Shown in pieces: positions 1 through 11,859 of a stretch of DNA of 64,000 nucleotides; the first letter of the stretch is position 1; each line of letters begins with the position of its first letter. The position numbers and the translations under genes are program-made. The notes below the pieces were generated by a model, which saw nothing but the letters and a program-made list of their open reading frames with translations, had not been told where the DNA came from and did not search any database. The DNA comes from Larus michahellis. Taxonomy: Eukaryota > Chordata > Aves > Charadriiformes > Laridae. The stretch lies in NCBI RefSeq assembly GCF_964199755.1, contig NC_133929.1, forward strand, positions 5,039,806-5,103,805, read 5' to 3'.

Positions 1-682
1 ATAAGATAACTGCTTTAATAAGACAGAATAAGAAGAGGAAAATAGATAGTGAGTAAATCTTACACTCCTTCAGATGCTGGGTACCCCACATTTGTGCAGC
101 ATCAGAGGGAGCTGAGATGGATTTTTCTGCGCAGAGAAGAGCAGATCCTGTCCGTGGAGCTAACATATAATTTCCTTGTAGAAAACAACTCTATTCCTAA
201 AGGTTATTCTCATGAGAACTTCTGTCTTCCCTTTTAGATAAAGGGAAGACCATGCAGATGACATAATCGTTGGTATCAAGGCTCCTCTGTTACAATGAGC
301 TGGCTGAGCTCATCCTGTGGCCAAGGAATCTGTGCAGCACAACACAGGCCTGAAAGTCAAGCTTTAAGTACAGCACAGTGCAGCACAGGCCTGTGCCTGC
401 TCAGGTTAACTGTTATGTGGATCACTAACTCCTAAATATGAAATGGTCTCCCAGTCAGGATCAAGACACTAACCCACTACAGAGAGTGTGTATGTGTGTG
501 TCTGGGATACATGTTCAGCTTTGCTACTGGTTGAACTTGTAAATGGAAAAGCAGCAGCTGTGTCCATCGACCTGGGACGGAGACTCCCAGGTCTCCAGAC
601 TAGGCTTCAGCAGTCAGGCAGGAGGAATCTCCAGGCTCTGGATCGTCTGGAAGTGGTGCTTGCTTATAACATCCCTTAACAG
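1..682. other. Unassigned sequence, no gene seen
   Basis: Short open frames only, with no recognisable domain. A small internal echo occurs around 320-395, where a 'cagcacaacacaggcctg'-like phrase recurs with variation. It may be the internal side of the element whose LTR follows, but no primer site or gag motif is visible. Confidence 0.4.
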
Positions 683-1379
683 TGTTACCTGAAATAAAAG
701 TTCTCGAAACCAAAAGCAGTTTAGAGAGGAGATATTGCTTTATTTGACGTTGGGTGCTAGGGGGAAAACCCACAAATCTAGCACACCTCACTGGGCATAT
801 TCCCCCATTATTTATACACAAAAGATTCTCATAATTCCACCTACCTAATACATAACTCCACCTAGGGTTACATATTCATTAGGATGACTGAATAGCCTTT
901 TTGCACATGCGTATTAAGTTTTGCTGCGGTGGCAAAACACTTCTGCACAAGCATGAGCTTCTCGGTGGTCATTTGGGTAAGGAGACCCTTCCTCACATTA
1001 TCCTTTTAAGGTATTGAGTCATCTCAGGACAGTAAAAGTTTGCTGTAAGTTTGCCAACTTCTTGAGGATGATAAGGGTGTTCCTTGAAGTAGCCACAGCT
1101 CTGTCCTAATTGGTATAGGAGGACATACTTGATGCATAAAAGAACCTCGAAGTGATTAACTACTTCTTGTTATCCCATCCTTGGTGATTAGCTACTTCTG
1201 GCTGTCTCCTCATTATCACTATCTGTAACATCAGCTCAGTGACTAACTATTTTCTCACATAGTAAGAAGGTCAGTAATTAGCTATTTTCTCACACAGTAA
1301 GAAGGTTAGTAGGAAACAAACAACATTTTAGTTAGCATATTGTTATAAACAAAGCAGAGGCCTGTCTTTGGTAACAACA
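683..1379 (-). repeat. LTR-L, probable LTR on the minus strand
   Basis: Read on the minus strand it begins TGTTGTTACC and ends GGTAACA, giving TG...CA ends. An AATAAA signal lies near the 3' side (around 735 on the plus strand). Composition resembles LTR-D (a phrase about 'gctagcacac' near the poly(A) signal is shared with 16.4 and 35.6 kb). No clear target-site duplication was found, so the ends are provisional. Confidence 0.5.
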
Positions 1380-1439
1380 GGACTGCTCTTCAGGAATCCC
1401 AGGCCCCTAAGACCAGAGGGGAAGCCTGGAGCAAGGAAG

Positions 1440-1765
1440 ATTCTGTGATTTCAAAGCTGCTCTTGATCATCACAACAATGTTGTGGAGACTGGGGAAAGT
1501 TCCCAGTGACTGGAGAAAGGCAGATGTTTTACCCATCTTCAAAAAGGGCAAAAAGGAACATCTGGGGAACAATAGGTCAGCCAGCCTCACTTCAGTCCAT
1601 GAAAAAATAATGAAACATGTCCTCTTGGAAGACATTTCTGGGCACATGAGGGGGATGATGGTAATTGGGAATAACCAGCATGGATTTACCAAGGAGCCAT
1701 CATGCTTAATCAACCTGATTGCCTTCTGTGATGAAAAGACTGGCTTTCTGAACATAAGAAACTAC
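1440..1765 (+). pseudogene. CR1 LINE reverse transcriptase fragment
   Basis: The translation carries the CR1 RT signature: a 'GKVPSDWRKADVLPIFKKGK' segment followed by 'QHGFTKEPSCLINLIAF'. This is the part of ORF2 just before the first catalytic aspartate. Only about 110 codons survive and both ends are truncated. Other CR1 copies in this window (27 kb, 62 kb) carry the same motifs in longer context, so the assignment is firm. Confidence 0.85.
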
Positions 1766-1964
1766 TGCACCAGTCCTGTTTGGAAAACACAACAGTATGG
1801 GGTAGAAAGGGCTAGAGGTAGCAGGAGAAATGTAGTCATTCATGGGAAAGTGGAATCTAGGAGCAGAAATGAAAGCCACCATGCTCCCAAATCAAATGGG
1901 ATTGCAAGACAGCCTACTGAAAACATAAACAATGAATTTTTCAACAACATTTGTAAAGATTTTT

Positions 1965-2111
1965 CTTTGTGGACTAGATATATTTCATTAAAGTAGTTTC
2001 ATTTCCTCTAAACTCATAAATCTCTTTATCTCTCCTCCTCCTCTCCATGTACAAGAGGTTGGGGGGAGCATCTGTCGCCGGCCATTGGCCAATTTGGCCA
2101 AAACCACAACA
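1965..2111 (+). repeat. LTR-B, 3' fragment
   Basis: Matches the 3' third of the LTR-B copies at 17.0-17.8 and 18.7-19.2 kb: 'attaaagtagttt', a pyrimidine-rich stretch, then a GGCCAATTTGGCCAAAA-type palindrome and the CA end. The sequence immediately downstream resembles the sequence downstream of LTR-B at 17,783 (see findings). Confidence 0.7.
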
Positions 2112-2779
2112 ACTGTAAATTTCTTAAATTATCATTCTCATGACTTCGTATTTTCTTTCTAATATTTTATTTTGTGGAAGTAATCATATGGACCATAAAT
2201 TTCTTCAGCAAATTCCAGTAATATTCATTATCCTGGGAGCTAAGATATGCTTGACTGCATGGGTAGTAGGGCTAAATACTGCACTTAACAACCAGAACAT
2301 ACTGAAGCAGCTTGCATATTACATATTAACAGCATAAAATAGCTGCTAGACAAATACAACTCTAAAACCTATTAGAAAAAAAGTCCTGTGGGCAATAAGA
2401 CCACAAATCACATATACTGAAAATTTCAGGTATAAACCAAAGGAGAGGAAATTCCCCATTAATTGTATTCCTAGTCACAATGGATCCATCTGAAAAAAAC
2501 CTCTTCAATTCAGTCAGTTATACTCTGGATAACAGTAAAAATATAGTTACACTGACAAAATAATGAGAAAAAACATGAAAAAAACTTAGAAAAGGAGTTC
2601 AATGTCACCTGTTCAATGTCTACTGGAAACAATGGATATATTTTCTCTTCAATAAAATTAATCCGCCTTACAGCAGCAAGCTGTCATTGTGGTCCAGGGT
2701 GAGAAAGAAAGAGGTCTGCAGCCTTGTGAAGGAAGATGCAATCTCCATATCTGTCAAGACTCACTTCCTGTATTGGGCT
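2112..2779. other. Unassigned; first part resembles ERV-2 3' region
   Basis: The first 40-50 bases align by eye with 17,783-17,830 (ACTGTA start, then a 'ttctcat..a.ttcgt' phrase), which is the 3' region of ERV-2 on the minus strand. The remainder is AT-rich and has no recognised feature. Confidence 0.35.
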
Positions 2780-3817
2780 TGCATGGCAAGGTTTCGGTAT
2801 CAGGAGGAACTACAGGGGTGGCTTCTGTGAGAAGCTGCTAGAAGCTTCCCCTATGTCCAACAGAGCCAATGCCAGCAGGCTCCAAGACGTAACTGCTGCT
2901 GACCAAAGCTGAGCTAATCTGCAACGTTGGTAGTGCCTCTGTGATAACATATTTAAGAAGGGAGGAAAAACTCCTGCGCGACAGCAGCCAGAAGAGAGAA
3001 GTGAGAATATGTGAGAGAAACAACCTTGCAGACACCAAGGTCAGTAAAGAAGGAGGGAGAGGAGGTGCTCCAGGTGCCAGAGCAGAGATTCCCCTACAAC
3101 CTGTGGTGAAGACCATGGTGAGGCAGGTTGTCCCCCTTCAGCCCATGGAGGTTAATGGTGGAGCAGATATCCACCTGCAACCTATGGAGGACCCCACGCT
3201 GGAGCAGGTGGATGTGCCTGAAGGAGGGGGTGACCCCGTGAAGAGCCTGTGCTGGAGCAGGCTCCTGGCAGGACCTGTGACACCAGGGGGAGAGAAGCCC
3301 ACGCTGGAGCAGGGTTTCTGGCAGGACCTGTTCCTGAAGGACTGCACCCCATGGGAAGGACCCACGTTGGAGAAGTTCATGGAGAACTGTCTCCCATGGG
3401 AGGGACCCCACGCTGGAGCAGGGGAAGTGTTAGGAGGAAGGAACGACAGAGACAACATGAGATTAACTGACCCAACCCCCTATTCCCCTGTCCCCTTGCG
3501 CCGCTTGTGGGGAGGAGGTAGAGAAAATCGGGAGTGAAGTTGAGCATGGGAAGAAGGGAGGGGTGGGGAGAAGGTGTTTTAAGATTTGCTTTTATTTCTC
3601 AATATCCTACTCTGATCTGATTGGTATTAAATTAAGCTAATTTTCCCAAGTCAAGTCTATTTTGCCTGTGCTGGTAATTACTGAGTGGTCTCCCTGTCCT
3701 TATCTCGACCCATGAGCCTTTTGTAATATTATTTTCTCTCCCCTGTCCAGTTGAGGAGGGGAAGTGACAGAACAGCTTGATGGGCACCTGGCGTCCAACC
3801 AAGGTCAACCCACCACA
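2780..3817 (+). repeat. LTR-M, long class III-type avian LTR
   Basis: A roughly 1 kb GC-rich unit ending 'ggtcaacccaccaca'. It contains a 'gataacatatttaagaaggg' TATA-like phrase near 2,943 and an ATTAAA poly(A)-type signal near 3,628. A 198-codon open frame at 2,941-3,537 (Gly/Pro/Glu-rich with repeated 'PTLEQ' and 'PWEGP' phrases) lies inside it and is treated as non-coding LTR. The 5' edge is approximate and no target duplication was established. Confidence 0.6.
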
Positions 3818-4009
3818 GCACTTCCTAAGAAGTTTGCTCTGTCTACTGAGGAGCTGGGCAACATTTCCAGCCAAAACTCATTTTCACAAAAAATGCAACA
3901 TCATTCAACATCATCAAAATATTTTGAAAATTTGTGACAATTTTGGCAGAGTCTTTCAGTTAAAACAGCCTTGGAATTATATTTTCCCTTTTGAAAAATT
4001 CAGATCATA

Positions 4010-4535
4010 TAATCATAGAATGGTTTTAGTTGGAAGGGACCTTTAAACATTATCTAGTCCAACCCCTCGCCATGGGCAGGGACATCTTTCACTAGATCAG
4101 GTAGCCCAAAGCCCTGTCCAACTTGACTTGGAACAATTCCAGGGATGGGGCATCCACACCTTCTCTGGACAACCTGTTCTGGTATCTCACCACCGTCAAT
4201 GTAAAGAATTTCTTCCTTATGCCTAATCTAAACCTACCCTCTTTAAGTTAAAAACCATCGCCCCTTCTTCTGTCACTACAGGCCCTGGCATAAAGCATCT
4301 CTCTGTCTTTCTTATAAGCCCCCTTTAAGTACTGAAAGACCGCAATAAGGTCTCCCTTGAGCCTTCTCTTCTCCAGGTTGAACAACCCCAGCTTTCTCAT
4401 CCTTTCCTCATAGGAGAGCTGTTCCAGCCCTCCGATCATTTTTGTGGCCCTCCTCTGGATCCTCTCTAACATGTCCATGGCTGTCTTGTACTTGGGGTCC
4501 CAGAAGTGGACACAGTACTCCAGATGGGGTCTCAT
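4010..4535 (-). mobile_element. CR1-a, 3' part (split by ERV-1)
   Basis: A truncated CR1 read on the minus strand. Its 3' end carries the usual 'aatcatagaatggtttta' tail, and ORF2 C-terminal sequence ('[14 protein letters not shown]', 'RIQRRATKMIGGLEQLSYEER') runs to 4,544. The element stops abruptly at 4,535 where ERV-1 begins and resumes at 14,412. TCAT at 4,532-4,535 is the left copy of the target duplication. Confidence 0.9.
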
Positions 4536-4792
4536 TGATGCCAAAAAGAGTTAAAAATCCACAAAATTGAGCAACCATAGCAACGGGAATAGAAAGTCCC
4601 TAAAACAAAAAACCCATAAACATAAATAATCCAATCTTGAAGTTAGTCATTGTTTCAAGTGCAGCCCCAACAGAATAGAAAGTTAAATAGTAGCCTAGTA
4701 GTAGTTGATAGGATGAAGGTATAACCTCTAGTTACCTTAGATAATTTTAATACTAAAAGTCACATCTCTAGGAGCAGATTTTATATGTAAAT
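4536..4792 (+). repeat. ERV-1 5' LTR, first part
   Basis: Begins TGATGCC and aligns with the start of the 3' LTR at 14,057 (shared phrases 'cacaaaattgagcaaccat', 'aacgggaatagaaagtccct', 'aatccaatcttgaagttag'). The remaining U3 is longer than in the 3' LTR, which has an internal deletion. The LTR is cut by CR1-b and resumes at 9,484. Confidence 0.85.
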
Positions 4793-4950
4793 CACAGAAT
4801 CTTAGTGGTTGGAAGGGACCTCTGAGATCATCGAGTCCAACCACATTAAAAAAAAAAAAAAAACCACAAAAAAAAAAAGCACCCACCTACTAAACTCCAC
4901 ACCCACAACCCCACACACAACACCCCACCACAAACCAATAATCTTGGGCA

Positions 4951-7900
4951 CTAGAACATGCCCTGAAGAGCCATGTCTACACGTTTCTTAAATACCTCCA
5001 GGGATGGTGACTCCACCACCTCCCTGGGCAGGCTGTTCCAGTGCCTGACCACTCGTTCAGTAAAGTAATTCTTCCTAATATCTAATCTAAATCTCCCTTG
5101 CCGCAGCTTCAGACCATTTCCTCTGGTCCTGTCGTTATTCCCTTGGGAGAAGAGGCCAACCCCTGCCTCTCTACAGTTTCCTTTCAGGTAGTTGTAGAGG
5201 GCAATGAGGTCTCCCCTCAGCCTCCTCTTCTCCAAACTAAACATGCCCAGCTCCCTCAGCCTCTCCTCATATGACCTGGTCTCCAGACCCCTCACCAGCT
5301 TGGTGGCTCTCCTCTGGACACGCTCCAGCACTTCAATGTCTTTCCTGTAGTGAGGGGCCCAAAACTGAACACAGCACTCGAGGTGAGGCCTCACCAGTGC
5401 CGAGTACAGAGGCACCATCACTTCCCTGTTCCTGCTGGCCACGCTATTCCTGATACAAGCCAGAATGCCATTGGCCCTCTTGGCCCCCTGGGCACACTGC
5501 TGGCTCATGTTAAGCCGGCTGTCCACTAACACTCCCAGGTCCTTTTCTGCCGGGCAGCTTTCCAGCCACTCTTCCCCAAGCCTGTAGCGTTGCCCGGGGT
5601 TGTTGTGACCAAAATGCAGGACCCGGCACTTGGCCTTATTAAACCTCATCCCATTGGCCTTGGCCCATTGATCCAACCTGTCTAGATCCCTCTGTAGAGC
5701 CTTCCTACCCTCAAGCAGATCAACACTCCCACCTAGTTTGGTGTCATCCGCAAACTTTCTGAGGGTGCATTCAATGCCCTTATCTAGATCATCAATAAAG
5801 ATATTGAACAAGACTGGCCCCAAAACTGAGCCCTGAGGGACACCACTGATGACCGGCCGCCAACCAGATTTTGCTCCATTAATCCCAACTCTCTGGGCAC
5901 GGCCATCCAGCCAGTTTTTTATCCAGCGGAGGGTACACTTGTCTATGCCATGATTCTCCAGTTTCTCCAGGAGAATGCTGTGGGGGACGGTGTCGAAGGC
6001 CTTACCAAAGTCCAGGTAGACAGCGTCCACAGCCTTCCCCTCATCGAGAAAGTGGGTTACATGGTCATAGAAAGAGATCAAGTTGGTCAGGCAGGACCTC
6101 CCTTTCCTAAACCCATGCTGGCTGGCCCTGATCCCTTGGCTGCCCTGCACTTGCCTTGAGAGCTCACTCAGGATGATCCTCTCCATGATCTTTCCCGGTA
6201 CCGAGGTCAGGCTGACAGGCCTGTAGTTTCCGGGATCCTCCTTCCGGCCCTTCTTGTAGATGGGCGTCACATTGGCCACCCTCCAGTCATCCGGCACCTC
6301 TCCTGTTGACCAGGATTGTTGATAGATAATGGAGAGAGGCTTGGTGAGCTCTCCTGCCAGCTCCCTGAGAACTTTTGGGTGAATCCCGTCCAGCCCCATA
6401 GACTTATGCGTGTCCAGGTGCATAAGCAAATCATTAACTACTTCCCCCTGGATTACAGGGGAGTTGTCCTGTTCTCCATTCTTATCTTCCAGCCCAAGAA
6501 GCTGAACACCCTGGGGGTAGCTGGTCTGACTATTGAAGACAGAGGCAAAGAAGGCATTAAGTATCTCAGCCTTCTCCTCGTCCTTGGTTGCAAGGTTTCC
6601 CCCCGCATCCAGTAAGGGATGGACATTCTCTGTCACTCTCTTTTTGTTGATGTATTTATAGAAACTTTTTTTGTTGTCCCTTATGTTAATTGCCAGGTTG
6701 AGTTCCAGCTGGGCTTTTGCCTTCCTGATTTTTTCTCTGTATGACCTAACGAGATCTCTGTACTCCTCCTGAGTTGCCTGTCCCCTCTTCCAAAGGTGGT
6801 AAACCTTCCTTTTTTCCTTAAGTCCCATCAAGAGCTCTTTGTTCATCCAGGCCGGCCATTTTCCCCGCTCTTTAATTGTGCGCCTCATGGGGACAGCCTG
6901 CTCCTGGGCCTTTAGGATTTCCCTCTTGAAGAGCGTCCAGCCTTCCTGGGCTCCTTTGTCTCTCAGGACTACCTCCCACGGGACTCTCCCCACCAGGTTT
7001 CTGAACAGGCTAAAGTCTGCCCACCGGAAGTCCAAGATGGAGGTTTTGTTAACCCCCTTCCTTACCTCACTATGGATGGAAAACTTAACCATTTCATGGT
7101 CACTAAGCCCAAGACGGCCTCCGACCTCCACGTCCCCCACTAGCCCTTCTTTGTTTGTGAACAGTAGGTCTAGCAAGGCACCTCCCCTGGTAGGCTCACC
7201 TACCATTTGTGTCAGGAAGTTATCCTCCATGCACTCGAGGAACCTCCTAGCCTGCCTGCTCTCTGCTGTGTTATATTTCCAGCAGATGTCTGGTAAGTTG
7301 ACGTCCCCAACTAGAACAAGGGCTGGCGTTTGCGAGACTGCAGCCAGCCGCTTATAGAATACCTCATCAACCTGCTCTTCCTGGTTGGGTGGTCTATAGC
7401 AGACTCCCAGCACAAAATCACCTCTGTTAGCCTTCCCTTTCACCCTTACCCATAAACACTCAACTTCTTCATCACTGGAGTCTATCTCTATAGAGTCAAA
7501 CAGCTCCCTAATGTACAGAGCCACACCCCCCCCTCCTTCCTTGCCTATTCCTTCTGAAGAGCTTATAGCCACTCATTGCAGCATTCCAGTCATGACCATC
7601 ATCCCACCACGTTTCCGTGATGGCGACTATGTCGTAGTTGTCCTGCCGCACAATGGCTTCTAGCTCATCCTGTTTGTTGCCCATGCTACATGCATTAGCG
7701 TAGATGCACTTGACCTGGGCTACTGATTTCACCCCCATCTTTGGCCCTTGACACTCAGGTTCATTACCAGCGGGCCTGGTTTCATCCCCTTCCCCCTTAA
7801 CTTTTGGCTTAAAGCTCTGTCCATGAGCTTTGTTAACTCTTAGCCTAGTACCCTTTTCCCCTTCTAGGAAAGGGTTTTCCCAATGTTCTCTAGCAGTAAT

Positions 7901-8035
7901 TTCTAAACGTCTATCACCGTTCTCTGATGAAATGTCAGAGTGGGAGTCCTCACTAATGTGGTCTCCTTCAAACCGTGGCATGCTTTCCTCAGGTTTAATC
8001 TTGACAGGCCCAGTTATCTCCCCTTCCCCCCTCAT
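4951..8035 (-). pseudogene. CR1-b ORF2, endonuclease-reverse transcriptase, one frameshift
   Basis: Encodes the LINE enzyme that nicks target DNA and primes reverse transcription there. The N-terminal part (8,035-7,508) has APE-type endonuclease motifs 'CIYANACSMGNKQDE' and 'IVAITETWWDDGHDW'. The second part (7,572-4,951, 873 codons) continues with '[12 protein letters not shown]' and 'LSDHEMVKF', then RT motifs '[16 protein letters not shown]', '[14 protein letters not shown]', '[10 protein letters not shown]' and the catalytic 'KFADDTKL'. The two frames overlap at a run of C residues near 7,527-7,535, so a single slip in a homopolymer explains the break (or a sequencing error there). Total length of about 1,000 codons matches intact CR1 ORF2. 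Confidence 0.92.
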
Positions 8036-8066
8036 ATCTAGTTTAAAGACCAGTCAATGAGCCCTG

Positions 8067-9212
8067 CTAACTCCTGCCCCAAAATTCTTTTCCCCCTCTG
8101 GGACAGCTGTGTCCCACCTGACAATGGCATGCCAGGTGTCTCATATAGCCACCTATGTTCGAAAAACCCAAAGCCCTGCCTGTAACACCAGTCCCAGAGC
8201 CACAAGTTGATCTGTTGCCTCTTCCTATAATTTCTTTATTCACAATTGCCACTGGTGGGATAGAAGAGAAGACAACTTGTGTTCCTGACCCCTTGAGCTG
8301 CTGCCCTAAGGCTCTAAAATCTCTTTTAATTGATTTCGGCCTCCTCCTACCCATTTCATCACTACCCACCTGAAATACTAACAGGGGGTAGTAATCAGTG
8401 GGGTTTACTAGGTCTGGGAGTTTGTTCGTCACATCCCTGACCTGTGCCCCAGGGAGGCAACAGACTTCCCTGTGTAGCGGGTCAGGGTGGCATATTGGTC
8501 CCTCTGCCCCCCTCAGCAGAGAGTCACCCACAACTATGACCTTTCTCCTTTTCCTTTTGGAGCTAGTAGTGAAGTTGGGTCCGCTGTGACGTGTACTTTC
8601 TGTCTTCTCTAGTCTTGGTGTGCCATCCTCCTCTCCATCGGCCAGTTCCTCCTGCAGGACTCCATACCTGTTCTGCAGGGGTAACTGGGAAGCTGGGAGA
8701 GGTTGGGAGGGGACTCGCCTGCTTCCTCGAGCAGGGACCTGTTTCCATTCCCCCTCTTCTCCAAGATCCTCTCCTGTTGCTTGCTGAGAAGAGGGGAGAG
8801 GGTCCTCCGATTTACACGGGGCCTCAACCTGTTCCCCTACTCTCAGGGAGTGGGCCCACCAGTCAATCTCTCTTTCACACTCCCTGATGCTCCTCAGCCT
8901 CTCCACTTCATCCTTCAGCTGGGCCACCAGCTTAAGCAGATCATTCACCTGTTCACATCTTATACAGGTGTTGTCTCCACTACCCTCCATTGCCAGCGCC
9001 AGGCTCCGGCACTCTCTGCACCCAGAGGCCTGCACGCCCATATGTTCGCATGGGGCCTCAGTCTGGGTGCCCACAGCTTTCCTAAACATAGCCTTCAATC
9101 TGGTAGCAACCATAGCTGAGTCCCCAGGAGCAACTGACCTTACCATGTATGCCAGTAGAGGCACTGGGCCCGGCCGGTACACACACCAGCTCTGGTTGCT
9201 CCCTCTGTGCAC
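8067..9212 (-). pseudogene. CR1-b ORF1, SGNH-esterase-type protein, C-terminal frameshift
   Basis: A 381-codon frame. From the N-terminus it shows a Cys/His cluster ('CEHMGVQASGCREC' then 'CIRCEQ', a zinc-finger-like arrangement), a coiled-coil 'LLKLVAQLKDEVERLRSI', a polar linker, and an SGNH/GDSL esterase domain with 'VIVVGDSLLRGAEG' and 'LLVFQVGSDE'. CR1 ORF1 esterase domains are known, and the protein is thought to bind RNA or membranes. The last ~55 residues diverge from CR1-c ORF1 after 'VNKEI', indicating a frameshift near 8,235. It ends 31 bases before ORF2 starts. Confidence 0.88.
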
Positions 9213-9483
9213 TGTGGGCAGGAACTAGTCCCTGCCCTCCCTGACCCAGACCCTCCCTGCCCTCCCTGCCACCTTTTATCCCCTGGAGGCGGGATAAACC
9301 GGGGGTGGTGGTGGCTCTGCCCAGGCTCGCTCAGCAGCACTGCCCCCCAGCTGACAGCCCCCAGGACAAGCAGAGGCCTTGTCCTGGCTTCAAAAAAAAA
9401 CCCCAAAAGAGCTTCTCGTCGGTCTTTTTCGCTACAGATCCCTTCCCCAGCACAGTCTTACCTGCCCTGAAGCTGGTCTCCGT

Positions 9484-9775
9484 GGCAATGACGTAAGACC
9501 ACCTTAGTATAATGAGCCAGACAGAAATTGGTTGTTTCTGTCAAAAATTGAGGTTTTGTTATATAATTACAAGTGACCAATCAGCTATTTTGATGTGATT
9601 TTCCTTCATTGCCTTTTTGTATAAAAGACCCTATATGTTTCCTAACAGGTGTGCTGTCTGCGTTAGATGCCTATCATCCCTATTCTGCAGAACTGAAATA
9701 AAGACAAATATCTCGACTCAGTGTGTTGATTGGCTCTTGCACACCAGGTGAAGAACTCTTATTTTTGGGACAACA
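9484..9775 (+). repeat. ERV-1 5' LTR, second part
   Basis: Shares with the 3' LTR the run from 'acaagtgaccaatcagctat' to 'gggacaaca'. It contains TATAAAA at 9,620-9,626 and AATAAA at 9,697-9,702, so promoter and poly(A) signals are both still readable. R/U5 ends at 9,775, directly before the primer site. Confidence 0.88.
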
Positions 9776-9779
9776 TTTT

Positions 9780-9796
9780 TGGCGAACCAGATGGGA
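9780..9796 (+). other. ERV-1 primer binding site
   Basis: TGGCGAACCAGATGGGA begins four bases after the LTR end and has the expected TGG start of a tRNA-complementary site. I could not match it confidently to one tRNA; decay may have altered it. Confidence 0.6.
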
Positions 9797-10147
9797 CAGC
9801 CATAAGGCCTTGCCTGGATTGTCTTACCTACCCTGGCGTGGAGAATAGGATCGGACATGACTCCAGTGCGCACTGACCAGTTGATCGGGGACTCCTCCAT
9901 ATCCCCTCCGGTGTTGGGGCAGCAAGTGACTCAAAGGTGCAACACCCAGGAGAGATATTTGTGCAAGGGCAAAAGGGGGGCGAATTCCTGGATTGGTGAA
10001 TATTGAAATTTAATTACTCCCATGGAAGATTATAAAGTTGTACATAGATGCTTGGGGAAAAAGTTACCTTTGCTGACAATTTGAAGTCAGAGCTGAGTAT
10101 GCACAGAGGAAATATTGGTTTAGGTATAAGTGGGATATAAGTGTAAT

Positions 10148-11031
10148 ATGGGATCAGGCCAATCCACTATTCCTCCCTGTAGCCCTTTGGGTTGCATTTT
10201 AAAAAAATTGGAACAAGGCCGGAGGAGATCTGATCACTCGTGGGAAAATGAAGAGATATTGGAATCAGTGATGGCCACAATATAGATTGGATGGTGAAGA
10301 AAAGTGGCTGGAAAACAGGTCTTTGAATTTTAGTACTATTTTACAATTGATATTGTTTTGTAAACGATCAGGAAAGTGGGAAGAAATGCTGTATGTTGAT
10401 GCTTTTATAACTTTGTATAGGAATCCAAATATTCAGAAAAAGTGTGGATTGGGAGGAGATATGCTTTTACGACGTTGTATCGAGATTCAGAGGATCATGT
10501 TATGCTGTGTATTAGAACTAAAGAAAAGGAAGGGGGTCCGATGTTTCAAAGCCTTATCCTAGCCCAGACCCCGAGGATGTTCAATTATTAGTGCCCTCTG
10601 CCCCACTCCCATATAACCCATTGGCGGAGAGTTTGTAAACCAGAGGTCACCAGGATAGGGAAGCACATTCGGTGCCCCTGCAGGGGAAAGACAGAGCACC
10701 TCCCTGAGTTCAGGGGTTTCAGGAGTCTCATCATCTCCTATGAATGATTTGGCTAATTACAGATCTGGATCCTGATGATGAGACTAACCAATTAAAGATG
10801 TTTGATATGTTGTCTATAGGACAGTCAGCCCCTGATATCAGGAAGAAGTTGCAGAGAATAGAGGGAATTGGGGGAATGTCTATCTCTTGGTTAACTGAAA
10901 TAGCTTATAAAGTCTATAATAATAGGGAAGAAAGAAAAGAGAAAAAAAGAACAAGGGAAGTTAAAGCTGCAAGCCTCACTTTTAGCAGAAGCAATAGTAG
11001 AGGAAAGAGAAAGAGTGCCCGTTGAAAATTA
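10148..11031 (+). pseudogene. gag: ERV-1 gag, broken
   Basis: The structural polyprotein gene. The start at 10,148 reads MGSGQS, a myristoylation-type Gag N-terminus, followed by 'IPPCSPLGCILKKLEQ'. After many stops, a 94-codon open segment at 10,744-11,025 carries the C-terminal capsid motif of gammaretroviral type: 'DLDPDDETNQLKMFDML', then 'GQSAPDIRKKLQRIEG' and a charged 'REERKEKKRTRE' tail. No CCHC knuckle is readable. Several frames are needed to follow the gene, so it is a pseudogene. Confidence 0.8.
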
Positions 11032-11109
11032 GGGAAGGTGACGAGATAAAAAGAAGACAGAATGACTTGATTATGCTAGGTAACTCAGATTTGGAATGAC
11101 AAGGACCAG

Positions 11110-11690
11110 GGGATGCTATTCCAATCTCCCCAGCGGATCCCCTGGTTCCAATGAAGCTTGGTAAAGAGACAATTGATTTTCTATTAGATAGTGGCGACAC
11201 ACACTTGGTGGTAACTAATCGCAAAGGACCCCTTAGTAAGACTAATACCCTGATCAAGGGAATTACAGGCCATCAAACTCTGCGATCCTTTCTGCAACAA
11301 AAGATCTTAATCACAAGGATTTAAAAACAGCCCTACGATATTTGGAACTGCGTTAGATGCAGACTCAAATAACTGGCCAACTTAAAGGAAGGAACCTTGC
11401 TGCAATATGCCAACAACTTATTGCTGGGGACCCCAACGAAAGAAAAGTGTACCAAATTAACTATTGATCTGTTAAACTATTTAGTTTAGAGGCTGGATAC
11501 TGGGTGTCTCAGAAGAAGGTTCAAATAGCCCAACAGGAAGTAAGGTATTTGGGATTTGATATTTCCCAAGGCCAGAGAGCATTGGGTCCTGAGCGGAAAG
11601 AAGCCATGTGCTGAATAGCTGTCCCCAGAACGAAGAAACAATTGTGAGGATTTCTAGGAATGCTGGACAAAACCAGTAAATGATGGTTGA
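11110..11690 (+). pseudogene. pol: ERV-1 protease and reverse transcriptase remnants
   Basis: The protease active site reads 'FLLDSGDTHLVV' near 11,180, with DSG kept but the next residue changed from the usual alanine to aspartate. A large deletion follows. RT resumes near 11,395 with 'LLQYANNLLLG', where the catalytic YxDD is YANN, so both aspartates are lost. It continues with 'VRYLGFDISQGQRALGPERK', typical of the connection region of gammaretroviral RT. Stops and frame changes occur throughout. RNase H was not seen and is probably deleted. Confidence 0.8.
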
Positions 11691-11859
11691 CATGCCTAGA
11701 AGTGGTGGCAGCAACAGCATTACTAGTCCAGGAAGCCAGGATCGAATAGTGCGAAGGTGCCCTGTGCAATGTGCAAATAACCCCAAAATCCAACTGAAGC
11801 TGCCACCAGGAGAAACAAAGAGAGGAATGAAGCCCAGAGAATACTGGAAAATAGACTTT

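Larger units (their letters stand above)
4793..9483 (-). mobile_element. CR1-b, near full-length CR1 LINE
   Basis: About 4.7 kb, containing 5' region, ORF1, ORF2 and 3' end ('aatcacagaatcttagtgg' at the left edge, followed by an A-rich stretch at 4,850-4,880). The two open frames are among the longest in the window. It is inserted in the ERV-1 5' LTR and is therefore younger than ERV-1. Short A/C-rich runs near 4,850-4,930 probably mark 3' tail growth or slippage. Confidence 0.92.

Noticed and set aside
2941-3537. 198-codon Gly/Pro/Glu-rich plus frame with repeated short phrases
   Set aside because: It lies wholly inside LTR-M, has no domain, and its repeats follow the DNA repeats of the LTR; overlapping minus frames are equally open.
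6839-7357. 172-codon plus frame opposite CR1-b ORF2
   Set aside because: Antisense shadow of a strongly supported CR1 endonuclease/RT coding region.
8703-9228. Plus-strand frames of 138 and 113 codons
   Set aside because: Antisense to CR1-b ORF1; same shadows appear opposite CR1-c ORF1 at 30.5-31.0 kb.
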